The position numbers were made by a program, and so were the translations under genes. This document shows, one piece after another, positions 7,766 through 16,508 of a DNA stretch of 64,000 bases. The notes beneath the pieces are model-generated. The model was given only the letters and a program-made list of their open reading frames with translations. It searched no databases and had not been told where the DNA came from. Every line of letters starts with the position of its first letter. The first letter of the stretch is position 1. This stretch comes from Sorangium cellulosum So0157-2 (GTDB taxonomy: Bacteria > Myxococcota_A > Polyangia > Polyangiales > Polyangiaceae): the NCBI RefSeq assembly GCF_000418325.1, contig NC_021658.1, forward strand, positions 3,224,001 to 3,288,000, given 5' to 3'.

Positions 7766-9550
7766 ATGGATGCGCAGCGCGCAAAGGCGAGGCCCGCCGC
7801 CCGCCACCGGCTCGCAGCGCTGCTCCTCGCAGCGCCCCTCCTCTGGACGAGCTGCGGCCGGCCGTCCGCTCGGGTGCCCGCGGCGCGCCGCGTGGAGCCG
7901 CGCGTGCGGGCCGTCCTGGAGGCGCACGTCGCCGCCGCGCGCGCGGGCTCGGTCCCGCTGCTGCTCGTCGCCGACGCCGCGACGAGCGCGCCCGCGAAGG
8001 GCCCGCCGCCCGCGAAGGGCCCGCCAGGGGCGACGCCGCCGCCGGAAGCCGTCGTGTCCTCGGGCGTGCCGTTCGCGCCGGGCGCGCTGCGCGACGTCCG
8101 CCTCCTCCGCCTGCGCGACGGCCGCGGCGCCCAGGTCCCGCTGCGCGCGAAGCCGCTCGCGGTCTGGCCGCTGGACGGCTCGATCCGCAGCGCGCTCGTC
8201 GCGTTCCGCGCCGCGCTCGCGCCGGGCGAGCGCGCGATCTACACGCTGGAGCACGGCGCTCCCCCGCGCCCCGCAAAGGGCGCTCCGCCCGGCGAGCCCC
8301 CGGCGGGCGCGCCCCGGCACCGCGCTCCGGCGGGCTCCCCCGGGCAGCGGGCGGACGCGCCGGGCATCGAGGGCGCCGTGCTCGACGAGTCGCTCCTGCC
8401 GGACCCGGACGGCCCGATCGCCGCGGTGCTGCCGCCCTCGTGGTACGCGGCGAGCCAGGTGTGCGGGCCGCAGCTCCCCGCCATCGACGACCGCCGCTTC
8501 CCCGGGTTCGAGAGCGGCATCGAGCGCGCGCTCGCCCGCATGACGCCCGCCTACGACGCGTACGGGGTCAGCTGCGCGGGCGCGCACCGCACCTACTACG
8601 ACGGCCCGCACGCGCTCTACCAGCGCTTCCTCCGGAACGGCGACGCCGCCCGCTACCGGCGCGCGCGCGCCGAGGCCGTCTGGTACCGGCAGCACGAGCT
8701 CCGGTTCTCGCCCGACCGGCGGCTCGCGGTCCACGTCTGCGAGAAGGAGGACTGGACCCCCGCGGCGCCCCTCTCCTGGCAGGTCCTCCGGCGCATGCTC
8801 GGCCAGGGGATGCTCGACGATTACCTGCTCACCGGCGACCCGGCGGCGAAGGAGGCGGTCCTCGCGATGGGCGAGGCGCTCCGGCTGAACCTGCCCGCGC
8901 TCACGGGCGGCAAGGAGGACGTGCTGCGCGCGACCGAGCGCAACATGGCCTGGGCGATGATGACGCTGTCGAGCTACTACGCGCTCGACCCGCGGCCGGA
9001 GCTCCTGGCGGCGCTGCGCGGCCTCGCGGATCGCACGGTGGCGTGGCAGCGGCAGGGCGCGTCGGGCGCCTTCGAGCACGATCTCCACCGCGCCGACCCG
9101 TCCGAGTGCGAGCGCGGCCCGCGCGGCGGCTCGCCGTTCATGACCGCGCTGCTCGTCGACGCGCTCATGGATTACCGCGCGCTCACCGGCGACCCGCGGG
9201 TCCGCGACGTGGTGGCGCGCGCGGCGGGCTGGCTCGCGGAGCGCGCGATCACCTCGGACCGGCGCGCGCTCCGGTACCTCTGGGGCTGCGAGACCGACGC
9301 GTACGACGACAGCGGGACCGCCGACCTCAACCTGCTGATCGTGCCCGTGTTCGGCGCGGCCTACGCGCTGACCGGCGATCCGCGGTGGATCGACGTGGGG
9401 GACGCGCTGGCCGACGTCGGCGTGAAGGAGATGTGGGTGAAGCAGCCCAAGCACTGGAATCAGGCGATGCGCGCGTTCGGGCGCTACCTCGGGTACCGGG
9501 CGGCGCTCGCCGGCCCGGTGGCGGAAGGGCGGCTGTCCGCCGGGCGCTAA
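7766..9550 (+). CDS. PcRGLX/YetA-like secreted protein (polysaccharide lyase-like)
   Basis: 594 residues from ATG 7766. The signal ends in a lipobox-like LLLAAPLLWTSCGRP, so it is probably a lipoprotein. Residues about 50-190 form a beta-rich N-terminal domain (FAPGALRDVRLLRLRDGRGA, PLAVWPLDGSIRSALVAF) and about 230-580 a helical barrel (MNLP-type hairpins, TADLNLLIVPVFGAAYALTG, WVKQPKHWNQAMRAFGRYLG). This order matches the PcRGLX/YetA family, whose founding member is an exo-rhamnogalacturonan lyase. The upstream frame to 7412 is rejected because it precedes the signal peptide. Substrate and activity are inferred from family resemblance only. It stands alone, divergent from the protease gene. 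Confidence 0.6.
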   Translation: MDAQRAKARPAARHRLAALLLAAPLLWTSCGRPSARVPAARRVEPRVRAVLEAHVAAARAGSVPLLLVADAATSAPAKGPPPAKGPPGATPPPEAVVSSGVPFAPGALRDVRLLRLRDGRGAQVPLRAKPLAVWPLDGSIRSALVAFRAALAPGERAIYTLEHGAPPRPAKGAPPGEPPAGAPRHRAPAGSPGQRADAPGIEGAVLDESLLPDPDGPIAAVLPPSWYAASQVCGPQLPAIDDRRFPGFESGIERALARMTPAYDAYGVSCAGAHRTYYDGPHALYQRFLRNGDAARYRRARAEAVWYRQHELRFSPDRRLAVHVCEKEDWTPAAPLSWQVLRRMLGQGMLDDYLLTGDPAAKEAVLAMGEALRLNLPALTGGKEDVLRATERNMAWAMMTLSSYYALDPRPELLAALRGLADRTVAWQRQGASGAFEHDLHRADPSECERGPRGGSPFMTALLVDALMDYRALTGDPRVRDVVARAAGWLAERAITSDRRALRYLWGCETDAYDDSGTADLNLLIVPVFGAAYALTGDPRWIDVGDALADVGVKEMWVKQPKHWNQAMRAFGRYLGYRAALAGPVAEGRLSAGR

Positions 9551-9664
9551 TCGGACCTGACCGACCTCGCGCGTTCGCAGGTGACCGAGCTCGTTCCACA
9601 CGAGCTCGGTGCCGTCTTCGTGATAAGCCCCGTCGAGGAAGACCACGTGCAGATGGATTGAGCC
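9551..9664 (-). pseudogene. Fragment of an IS91-type (Y2) transposase
   Basis: Read on the minus strand, this stretch gives about 38 residues of clean protein: a start resembling the N-x-H-x-H-x-x-x-x-D-G-x-Y block of IS91-family rolling-circle transposases (IHLHVVFLDGAYHEDGTE), followed by LVWNELGHLRTREVGQVR, which matches the usual continuation. Nothing further of the transposase can be followed on either side, and the frame breaks at the stop of the lyase-like gene. It is a short leftover of a former insertion. The family call rests on recognising one conserved block. Confidence 0.5.
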
Positions 9665-10060
9665 GCATGTCGCCGGACGCGCGTTGCACGACGGTCACCC
9701 AACGCCGACGCCGGCAAGCAGATCCTCGTCACCGCGCCGTCGAACGCGGCCACCGGCACGGCAGCGGCGACGGCCGGAGCCAAGACCCGAAGTCCGGCGG
9801 GAGCATCACCCTCGACGCCGCGGTGACCCGGAGCTACGCGGCCGGCGACAAATTCGGGTGCTCGAAGGGGGGCTATTCACGTGCAACTCGCGAGCGGGAC
9901 GGGGGGAGCGCGCCTCGGGGAGGGGGCGGAGGCATTTGCCCGGGGGGCGCCCGGACAGAGTACTCTGGGCGCCGCCGGGCTTCGGCTTCACGACCTGCGT
10001 GCACGCCGACGCGAGCGCGGCCGAGAGGCCGCCGACCGACCGAGACCCAAGGAGACGCCC

Positions 10061-10612
10061 ATGACCATCGCCTTGCACAGCCTGACGACCGGGACCTTCG
10101 TCCCCTTCCTGCGCAACCTCTCCGCCCTGCTCGACAAGGCAGCGGCGCAGGGCCACGACGGCGCTGCGCTCGCCCAGATCCGACTCGCCCCCGATATGCT
10201 GCCGCTCTCGATGCAGGTGCGCTTCGTCTGCGACCAGGCCCGCTTCGGCGTCGCGCGGCTCGTGGGCGAGGAGCCGCCGGCGGTGGCCGACGCCGACGCC
10301 GACGCCGACCTCGCCGGCTTCAAGGCCCGGATCGAGCGCACCATCGCCTACGTCGAGTCCGTCGCGGCCGACCGCTACCGGGGCGCGGAGACGCGCACGA
10401 TCGCCTTCCCGCTGGCAGCCGACCTGTCGGTGGAGTTCACAGGCGAGCAGTTCCTGCGCGACTTTGCGTTCCCCAACTTCTATTTCCACCTCGTCACGTC
10501 CTACGACATCCTGCGCAACCAGGGTGTCCAGATCGGCAAGGCCGACTACATGGCCCACATCGGCTACGCGCTGCGCGGCACCCCGCCTGCCGAGGGAAGC
10601 GGACGGCAGTAA
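10061..10612 (+). CDS. DUF1993 family protein
   Basis: 183 residues. The start at 10061 is chosen because AAGGAGACGCCC lies directly upstream, a strong Shine-Dalgarno at good spacing, and MTIALHSLTTGTFVPFLRNL matches the usual beginning of the family; the longer open frame to 9881 lacks this. Conserved features are LSALLDKA, LAPDMLPLSMQVRFVCDQARFGVARL and the C-terminal FPNFYFHLVTSYDILRNQGVQIGKADYM. DUF1993 proteins are compact helical bundles distantly like the DinB/YfiT fold, and their function is not established. A short run of Ala-Asp repeats (VADADADADLAGF, about 70-82) is encoded by a small GCCGAC-type repeat. There is no operon partner. Confidence 0.85.
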   Translation: MTIALHSLTTGTFVPFLRNLSALLDKAAAQGHDGAALAQIRLAPDMLPLSMQVRFVCDQARFGVARLVGEEPPAVADADADADLAGFKARIERTIAYVESVAADRYRGAETRTIAFPLAADLSVEFTGEQFLRDFAFPNFYFHLVTSYDILRNQGVQIGKADYMAHIGYALRGTPPAEGSGRQ

Positions 10613-10703
10613 CCAGCAACGGTCGCCCCTCCCGCTGGCGACCCGCAAGGCTCCGGCAGCGAGTCCATGCGAGCGGCGCGCTCGACGTTCGGTCCAAGTT
10701 CGC

Positions 10704-10880
10704 TCACCGCTCCGGTGCCACTGGCAGCCCGAGCAGGCGACCGATCGTCTCGTGAACGACCCGGGCCGTCACCTCATCCCCGAGGGCCACGGCGCGGCTC
10801 AGGGTGCTGGCGAGCGAGGCAGCCACCGCGAAGCGGCGCCGAAGTCCGGCCTCATCCCAGGCCGGACTTCGGCGAGCGCA
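10704..10880 (-). pseudogene. Orphan C-terminal coding remnant
   Basis: Minus-strand frame ending at a TGA at 10704-10706 that reads like a real protein tail: WDEAGLRRRFAVAASLAS, then a helical segment (LSRAVALGDEVTARVVHETI) and GRLLGLPVAPER. The regular helix pattern and lack of Arg/Pro noise set it apart from the shadow frames around it. No start codon or upstream domain can be joined to it, because the frame runs into the 3' end of the next gene. Probably the last about 50 residues of a lost gene; the family is not recognised. Confidence 0.35.
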
Positions 10881-10881
10881 G

Positions 10882-11451
10882 CTACCCCGCCGGCCGGAGC
10901 CGGAAGGCGCCGCACTCCGGGTGCTCGATGCGCCCGGCGAAGAGCGAGCCGTCGAGCGCGAGATCGCCCTTCATGCTCACGGTGACGTAGTTGGGAGGGC
11001 GCTCGAGCCAGGCGCCGGGCGAGAACGTCGCGGTGCGCGTCTCGGGGTCGTAGCGGCCGCGCATGAGGTACTTCCCGGATGCGCCGGACGCGGCATGACG
11101 GAAGTCGAAGACGGCCTTGATCCGGTCGCCCTGGACCTGAAGGATCCGGAACGTCATCTCGGTCGTGCCCTGTGGGCAGTCGTAATCGCCGATCCAGGTG
11201 CGCGTCCGCGCGAACGGGTTCTCGCCGCGGGCCTCGTCCGGCACCCAGTCGTCCGCGGCCACCGCGGCTCCCGCCGCCGGGGGCGGATCGTGGATGACGA
11301 TGTAGATCGTCTCGGCGGGGGACGGCGGCTCCGGGGCGCGCGGCTCGGCCAGCGTGGGCGCGGGGCCGCAGGCGGCGAGCAGGAGGGCCACGCACGGGGC
11401 GCGGCGCAGGGCAGAGCGCCGTTCGGGGACAAGGGCGTTCGCGGTACCCAT
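10882..11451 (-). CDS. Hypothetical lipoprotein
   Basis: 189 residues with a basic N-terminus (PERRSALRRAP), a short hydrophobic stretch and the lipobox VALLLAACGPAP near residue 28, so it should be exported and lipidated. The mature part is a beta-rich domain (YIVIHDPP, RTWIGDYDCPQGTTEMTFRILQVQGDRIKAVFDF, GKYLMRGRYDPETRTATFSPG, YVTVSMKGDLALDGSLFAGRI) with two cysteines (about 108 and 180) that could pair. This resembles small single-domain lipocalin/barrel-like secreted proteins, but no named family is recognised. It lies 76 bp downstream of the hydrolase/lysozyme-like gene, in the same direction, and could be co-transcribed with it. Confidence 0.7.
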   Translation of the reverse strand: MGTANALVPERRSALRRAPCVALLLAACGPAPTLAEPRAPEPPSPAETIYIVIHDPPPAAGAAVAADDWVPDEARGENPFARTRTWIGDYDCPQGTTEMTFRILQVQGDRIKAVFDFRHAASGASGKYLMRGRYDPETRTATFSPGAWLERPPNYVTVSMKGDLALDGSLFAGRIEHPECGAFRLRPAG

Positions 11452-11527
11452 GGGCGGGAGGGTACCACAAGGGCGCGCGGCCGGAGCCAGCGCCGGCGCG
11501 CCAGGCGGGCGGCGGCGCGCCGCGCGA

Positions 11528-12988
11528 TCAGCCGGCGAAGGAGCGGTACAGCGAGCTCATGTTCCGCGCGTACGTGTCGGCGTGCGCGGTGTAGTAGCGC
11601 AGCCGCGAGAGCTCGAAGGCGGCGCCCGCGGCGTCTCCCGCGTCGAAGCGCGCCAGCGCCGGCTGGTAGTGTTTGCCCATGAGCCGCCAGTAGTCGGCGG
11701 CGCCGTCGAGCGCCTCGGCGTGGGCGCGAAAGCGCATCTCCACCTGCTTCCACACGTCGGGATTGCGCTGCACCCGCTCGGCGACGCGGATCACGTAATA
11801 CTGCCCGGGCCACTGGCCGAATCCGGTGATGTTGCCCAGGTTGTAGTTCCACACCTTCTGCCCGCGTCCGTTCTCGATGGCCACGTGCGCCCACGCGCAG
11901 GCCAGGCGCGCGCGGCTCGGGTTCTCCTGGAAGACGAGCTCGTGGCTGTGCTCCAGCACCGCCGAGAGCTCCGCCTCGGAGAGCGGCGTGGCTTGCTTAG
12001 GCACCTCGCGTGGGGGCAGGACCTCGCCGCTCCGCGCCTCGGCGGCGCGCCAGGTGAGGGGACCGACGATGCCGTCCGCGCCGAGGCCGTGCCGCTTCTG
12101 CCACTGGCGCGTGAGCCGCTCGGTCACGCCGCCGAAGATCCCGTCCGGCTCGGCTCCGAGGACCCGCTGCCAGGCGACGACGTCGTCGCCCCGCGAGCCG
12201 AGGCGCAGGATCTGGCGGACGACGGGGCTCGGCCCCGGCTGTCCGCTCGTCGAGGCGTGCTCGGCCTGCTCGAGCGCGTCGGCGCCGACGGGCGGATCTG
12301 CGGGTCTCGTCGGGTCGGCCCCGGCGCCCTCCAGCCAGGGGCGGATGTGCTGGCGGAGCACCCTCGGCAGGACCTCGCGCTGCTGGAGGATGTGCGCCTC
12401 GGCGTCGATGGCCTTGCTGGCGTACGAGTAGATCCAGAGCTGCCCATCGTTGCGCACCGCGGGCGCGTCGACGGGGCCCGCGGCGTCGAGGGGCCACTCC
12501 GTCGCCTGGCGGAGCACCGTCGCGGTGGAGAGGAAGGGCGTCTCGGGCGACCTGAGCTGCTCGACGTAGCTCTGCTGGGTGTGCGTGGCCACGACGAGCA
12601 GCTCGCCCTGGCGGGCGCGCGCGAACGCGTCGCGCCACACGTCGATCTGCCAGGCGACCGGCGGCTTGCTCGCGTGGGTGCCGTCGACGAGCACCAGGGC
12701 GGCGACGGCGCCGTTCGCCTGCGCCTTCTCGAGCAGGCGGGATCGCACGCCGCTGCAGCCGAGAGAGTAGCCGGCGAGGACGATGCGGCCGATGGCGGGG
12801 AGGTGCAGCCGGTCGCGCACGGCGGCGATCACCGCGTCGAGGCTGTCGGCGGGCTTGCCGGTGGCATAGGCGACCACGCACGGCGCGGGGCCGAGGGCGT
12901 CGCGCAGCGCGGCGTCCATGTGAGGGCCGACGAGGTAGCAGAGGACGAGATCGCGGGGCTCACCTGAGCCCATCTGGACGATGCGCAT
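11528..12988 (-). CDS. Alpha/beta-hydrolase-like, peptidoglycan-binding and lysozyme-like fusion
   Basis: 486 residues in three parts. Residues 1-230 look like an alpha/beta hydrolase: IGRIVLAGYSLGCSG carries a nucleophile elbow G-Y-S-L-G, and VLVDGTHAS follows. Residues about 265-325 are a PG_binding_1 domain (LRLGSRGDDVVAWQRVLG, DGIFGGVTERLTRQWQKRHGL, DGIVGPLTW). Residues about 345-486 resemble glucosaminidase/lysozyme-like domains (ACAWAHVAIENGRGQKVWNYNLGNI, GQWPGQYYVIRVAERVQRNPDVWKQVEMRFRAHAEALDG). There is no signal peptide, so export would need another route, such as a phage-like or secretion-system cargo. Domain boundaries are by eye. The RBS is within TCGAGGAAAGGAATCCGCC just upstream of ATG 12988. 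Confidence 0.65.
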   Translation of the reverse strand: MRIVQMGSGEPRDLVLCYLVGPHMDAALRDALGPAPCVVAYATGKPADSLDAVIAAVRDRLHLPAIGRIVLAGYSLGCSGVRSRLLEKAQANGAVAALVLVDGTHASKPPVAWQIDVWRDAFARARQGELLVVATHTQQSYVEQLRSPETPFLSTATVLRQATEWPLDAAGPVDAPAVRNDGQLWIYSYASKAIDAEAHILQQREVLPRVLRQHIRPWLEGAGADPTRPADPPVGADALEQAEHASTSGQPGPSPVVRQILRLGSRGDDVVAWQRVLGAEPDGIFGGVTERLTRQWQKRHGLGADGIVGPLTWRAAEARSGEVLPPREVPKQATPLSEAELSAVLEHSHELVFQENPSRARLACAWAHVAIENGRGQKVWNYNLGNITGFGQWPGQYYVIRVAERVQRNPDVWKQVEMRFRAHAEALDGAADYWRLMGKHYQPALARFDAGDAAGAAFELSRLRYYTAHADTYARNMSSLYRSFAG

Positions 12989-13468
12989 GGCGGATTCCTT
13001 TCCTCGATGAGGGCCGGCTCAGGCGCGAGCTCGGGGCCTTGCAGGTACGGCCACCACCCCCCGATGGATTCACCCTCAGATCACGACCGCGGGCGTCGGG
13101 CGTCAAGGCTGTACCTGGCGAAGGGAGTCGAGCTGGTGCCCTGAACGGCCTGGGTTCGGGCGCAGCGGGCAAATGCAACCGGCAGGCCAGGGGGTGAGGC
13201 GCGGCGCCACGCCAGCGAGAGGCGCGGGGACGCGGGGGATGGGCCGGGCGGGGAGTGTTGACGCGCAGGCTGGCTGATGGCCCGTCGAGCATGCTCATTG
13301 ATGGCCATCGAGGGGGGAGTTCGGTTGCGGCCAAGGAGCGCGACGGCCATCCCTCGGGTGTGCGCCGCAGGCCGCCGCAGGATGGCCATCATCGTCTTGG
13401 ACGTCGGCGCCGGCGCCGGCGAGGATTTCCTGCGCCGGCGCCGAGCGGGCCCGTCGTCGAGGTCGGCG
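12989..13468. other. Intergenic region at the downstream end of the transposon unit
   Basis: 480 bp between the lysozyme-like gene and the transposon ATPase. It contains several GGCCATC/GATGGCC words (around 13277-13390) and a GGCGCC-rich run at 13402-13422, but no convincing terminal inverted repeat, gene or RNA. The downstream end of the transposon must lie somewhere in here. Confidence 0.3.
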
Positions 13469-16400
13469 TCAACTGCCGTCCGTCCCCAGGTCGCCGACGA
13501 TGCGCGCCATCACGTCGCGCTCGACGAGCTTCTTCTTCCGCCGCGCCGCCTCCCGCAGCGCGGCGGTGGCCATGCGGTCGATGTCGCGCAGGCTCGATCC
13601 GGCGGCCTCGTGGAGCAGGGTGAGCGCGTCGGCGGTGAAGACCTCGCGGTCGGCACCGGCGCGGCTCATCCGTAGCCGCACGTACTCGCCGGTATCGTCA
13701 GGGGCCATCGCACCGATCGAGATACGGCGCTCGATACGCGAATACAGCGAGCGGTTCTTGCGCAGCTCAAGGCGGTCTTGTAGATCGGAGAGCCCCACCA
13801 GGATGAGCGACAGCAGTGCACGGCTATCCCATTCATAGTTCGGTGGGCGGCCGGCGCCGCGCCCGGCTTGCGCCGGGTCGGTTTCCGGCCGCCCCCGTCC
13901 AAACCCGGCGTGCACCTTTCGTTATGCACCGGGCTTTCCCTCCATGTTTGTGGCGAAGTATGGCTCGCGCATCCACCCCAGCTTGTACTGCTCGACGCGC
14001 ACGGTGGACGTTTCGAAAGGGCTGACCCCTCCATCCGTCCATCGCACGCCTCGCCCCCTCGGTCTGCGCTGTCCGTACCGTAGGATCAAGCGCTTCAGGG
14101 AGATGCGGTGCTTCTTACGAAGCCACCGGGCGATCGTCCACCACACGTAATGATCGAGGAAGTTGAAAACCTTCTTCGCTCCCCACGCGTGCCGGTAGAA
14201 GTTCGCCCAGCCCCGCAGGATGGGGTTGAGCCTCTGGAGCTGACCCCGCAGCGAAGAGCCCGTTGATCTCTTCTTGAAAAGCTGCTTGATCTTCTCCCGG
14301 AGGCGCTGGCTGCGCTCCTTCGGCACGAGGCCCGCGCTCACCTGCCGGCCATGTCCGGGGTGGCGTCGGACGAGGACGTGGTGCCCGAGGAAGCTCATCG
14401 GCTCCGTGACGGGGGTCACGAGCGTCTTTGCCTCTGCAAGCTCCAGTCCAAGCTCGGCTTTCAGGAAGCTGGCCAGTGCAGCCTTCTCCTCGTTCGCGAC
14501 TCGCTCGGCATCCGCGTGCTGCTGCGGGCCGGTCGGGGCGGCAACGAGGATGATGAAGTCATCCGCGTACCGGATGGGGACGAGGATCGGGAGGCCGCGC
14601 CGCCGGTCAGTGGCGCGTCTCTCCTTCGCTCGTCGAGTGATCCCCGCCGGATCGGTCTGAGTCGTCGGGGTGCGGCGTGGCCACACATGACGCTCATACC
14701 GCTCCTCGATCGCGCTGAGCGCGATATTCGCCAACAATGGCGATAGGATCCCACCCTGGGGAGTGCCGGCTTCCGTTCGAGAAAACTGCTCCTCGGAAAG
14801 GACGCCGGCCTTGAGGAATGCTGCGATCAGTCTCGTCACCTTGGCATCGCCAATGCGCCGGCGGACCCGGTTCATCAGCGCGTGGTGCCCGATGTGATCG
14901 AAGCAGCCCTTGATGTCTCCTTCGATGGCCCATTGATACGGCAGCCGATGCTCGATCCCACCCTTGCGCACGGGCCTCGGTCGCAACAGCATCCGTAGAT
15001 GCTCGAGAGCGCCGTGGACCCCGCGGCCGGGGCGGAAGCCATACGAGACGGGGAAGAAGTCCGCCTCGAAGATCGGCTCGAGGATGCTCTTCAACGCTGC
15101 TTGCACGACGCGATCCTTGACAGTGGGAATCCCCAGGGCTCGGTACTTCCCTGGGGCACTTGCCTTGGGGATCCGCACCCGTCGGACAGGGCTCGGGCGG
15201 AAACGGTGAGGTTTGAGCTCCTCGCGCAGTGCCTGCACGAAGGACTCGCCGCCACCGCTCGTTCGTCCGAGCTTGACCACCGTGACCCCGTCGACACCCG
15301 CCGTGCGACTCCCGCGATTGCGGGCGACGCGATGGAAGGCGCATCGCAAGGTGCGAGGATCTGTAACGAATCCCCACAGCTTGCGAAAGACGTAGTCCAG
15401 ATCGTCTCTACTTCGCCGGTGAAGCTCGCGCTGGACACTCCGGAGCCAGTCCTGATCGGACTGAGGCGCCGCATACACGGCTTTCTCCGGCGCCATGCGC
15501 GTTTCACCCATGGACTGCCTCCCTTCGCCATGTGCGCGGCTTTCCCGCGCTCCGACTACTACGGAGGCTCCGCCCCCCGGACGAGACATTGCCAGACCTG
15601 GTGGCTTGCTGGCGCTTCCGCCAGCGCTCGGCTCGGGGTTCCCGTGTTCACTGCCCTGACCCGTGGCGCTGTAGGTGGTCGGCTTTGCCCCTGGCAGCGC
15701 GGACCGCTCCCCCGTTCGAGGCTGGGGGGCGGCATGCCCATACCGGGCATACCCAGATGCTTTCAACTGGCTACCGGGCTCTGGCTGCAAACCCGCACGA
15801 GGCGGGGCATACTTCCGTACAGAGGGTTCTAACACCGACTTCGATTTGCCTGGACGACGGTCCATGCGGCTCTCACCTTGGCACCTGTGGTCACCGGCCT
15901 CGGTCGCCGAAGCTTCCTTCGCCGGCTGTTTACGCCGCTCGGCTGTTGCAGGCCCCCGTTCCAGTCTCCGGGGACGTTCGCGGCGCCCTTCTTTACCCAG
16001 CTCGACCTGGGCGAGGGGGACCCCTTGCGGTCCCCGGTCTTGGCAGCGCCTCACGGCGCACATTAAGCAGTATGTGGAGATGATCGAGCGTGTCTTGGTG
16101 GAGCAGGTGCGCTTCGTCCAGCAGGAAGACCGGGTGGATGCGCTCGCGACCGAGGGTCTCGACGTGCGCGCTGACAGCATAGAAGACGGCCGCCGCGGTC
16201 GCGGCGGGGTTGAGGCCGAGCGCGTGGCAGAGCTGGCGATAGAAGTCGCGGCGGCCGAGCGTGGCGTTGTGGCAGTAGGTCAGCCGGAAACCTGCCTGCG
16301 GCAACCGATGACGCACGGCCCGCAGCACACACGTCTTGCCGGCACCGGGCTCGCCGACGAGCAGCACTTGCGCGTGCTCGTGCACGGCCTCGCATACCTC

Positions 16401-16508
16401 CTCGACGACCTGCTCCTTGGAGGGCGGCAGCCAGAGGTCGCCATCCTGCACCTCCTTGGAGAAAGGCACCGCAGACAGGGTGAAGAAGCGGACGTAGGAC
16501 TCGCTCAC
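13469..16508 (-). CDS. Transposon AAA ATPase (ExeA/TniB-like), interrupted by group II intron
   Basis: Joined from exon 1 (16508-16062, 149 codons) and exon 2 (13837-13469, 123 codons with stop), this gives an uninterrupted 271-residue protein; the intron falls exactly between codons Asn149 and Tyr150. The GTG start at 16508 overlaps the integrase stop. Walker A is GEPGAGKT (about residue 46), Walker B VFLLDEAH (about 125). The sensor region LILVGLSDLQDRL lies in exon 2, as does the helical C-terminus with SSLRDIDRMATAALREAARRKKK. Homologues such as TniB and TnsC bind DNA and ATP and direct the integrase to the target. Without splicing the product would end in intron sequence and lack sensor and arginine-finger regions. 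The second copy at 37921 shows the uninterrupted site. Confidence 0.85.
13838..13935 (-). ncRNA. Group II intron domains V and VI
   Basis: Domain V is 13935-13901: it starts with the catalytic triad AGC, forms the stem AGCCCGG/CCGGGUU with GAAA near the loop, and contains the RT stop codon UAA. Domain VI is 13900-13838: a long GGGCGGCCGG/CCGGCCGCCC stem with an unpaired A seven nucleotides from the 3' splice site, the expected branch-point position. The pairing was done by eye. Confidence 0.75.
13922..15511 (-). CDS. ltrA: Group II intron reverse transcriptase/maturase
   Basis: 529 residues from ATG 15511, preceded by GGGAGGCAGTCC (good Shine-Dalgarno). RT blocks are clear: AGVDGVTVVKL, RIPKASAPGKYRALGIPTVK, GFRPGRGVHGALEHLR, AIEGDIKGCFD, GTPQGGILSPLLANIAL, and the catalytic YADD at residues 315-318 (14569-14558). 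The C-terminal maturase domain X follows (RGWANFYRHAWGAKKVFNFLDHYVWWTIARWLRKKH). There is no HNH endonuclease with paired Cys motifs at the end, so it is of the En-minus type, which usually targets DNA replication forks or single strands. It should assist splicing of its own intron and reverse-splice it into DNA. The frame is open upstream to 16180 but that part is structural intron RNA. Confidence 0.92.
   Translation of the reverse strand: MGETRMAPEKAVYAAPQSDQDWLRSVQRELHRRSRDDLDYVFRKLWGFVTDPRTLRCAFHRVARNRGSRTAGVDGVTVVKLGRTSGGGESFVQALREELKPHRFRPSPVRRVRIPKASAPGKYRALGIPTVKDRVVQAALKSILEPIFEADFFPVSYGFRPGRGVHGALEHLRMLLRPRPVRKGGIEHRLPYQWAIEGDIKGCFDHIGHHALMNRVRRRIGDAKVTRLIAAFLKAGVLSEEQFSRTEAGTPQGGILSPLLANIALSAIEERYERHVWPRRTPTTQTDPAGITRRAKERRATDRRRGLPILVPIRYADDFIILVAAPTGPQQHADAERVANEEKAALASFLKAELGLELAEAKTLVTPVTEPMSFLGHHVLVRRHPGHGRQVSAGLVPKERSQRLREKIKQLFKKRSTGSSLRGQLQRLNPILRGWANFYRHAWGAKKVFNFLDHYVWWTIARWLRKKHRISLKRLILRYGQRRPRGRGVRWTDGGVSPFETSTVRVEQYKLGWMREPYFATNMEGKPGA

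Larger units (their letters stand above)
13838..16061 (-). mobile_element. Group II intron with reverse transcriptase ORF
   Basis: 2224 nt on the minus strand. It begins GTGCGCCG at 16061, fitting the GUGYG 5' consensus, and ends ...CCGAAC at 13838, fitting the AY 3' rule. Removing it restores the ATPase frame, and comparison with the second ATPase copy (exon sequence CTGCTCAAT|TACGAATGG there, CTGCTTAAT|TATGAATGG here) fixes the borders. About 550 nt of RNA (domains I-III) precede the RT start; the RT ORF occupies domain IV and reaches into domain V. It is apparently complete and potentially mobile. The subclass cannot be assigned by eye. Confidence 0.88.

Noticed and set aside
12989..13468. 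Terminal inverted repeat of the DDE transposon
   Set aside because: No stretch could be matched as reverse complement to 18661-19015 by eye; a computed alignment of the two regions would be needed.
15512..16180. N-terminal extension of the intron reverse transcriptase
   Set aside because: The frame is open but crosses the intron 5' end and has no RT or leader motif; it is structural intron RNA, and the ATG at 15511 has a good ribosome site.
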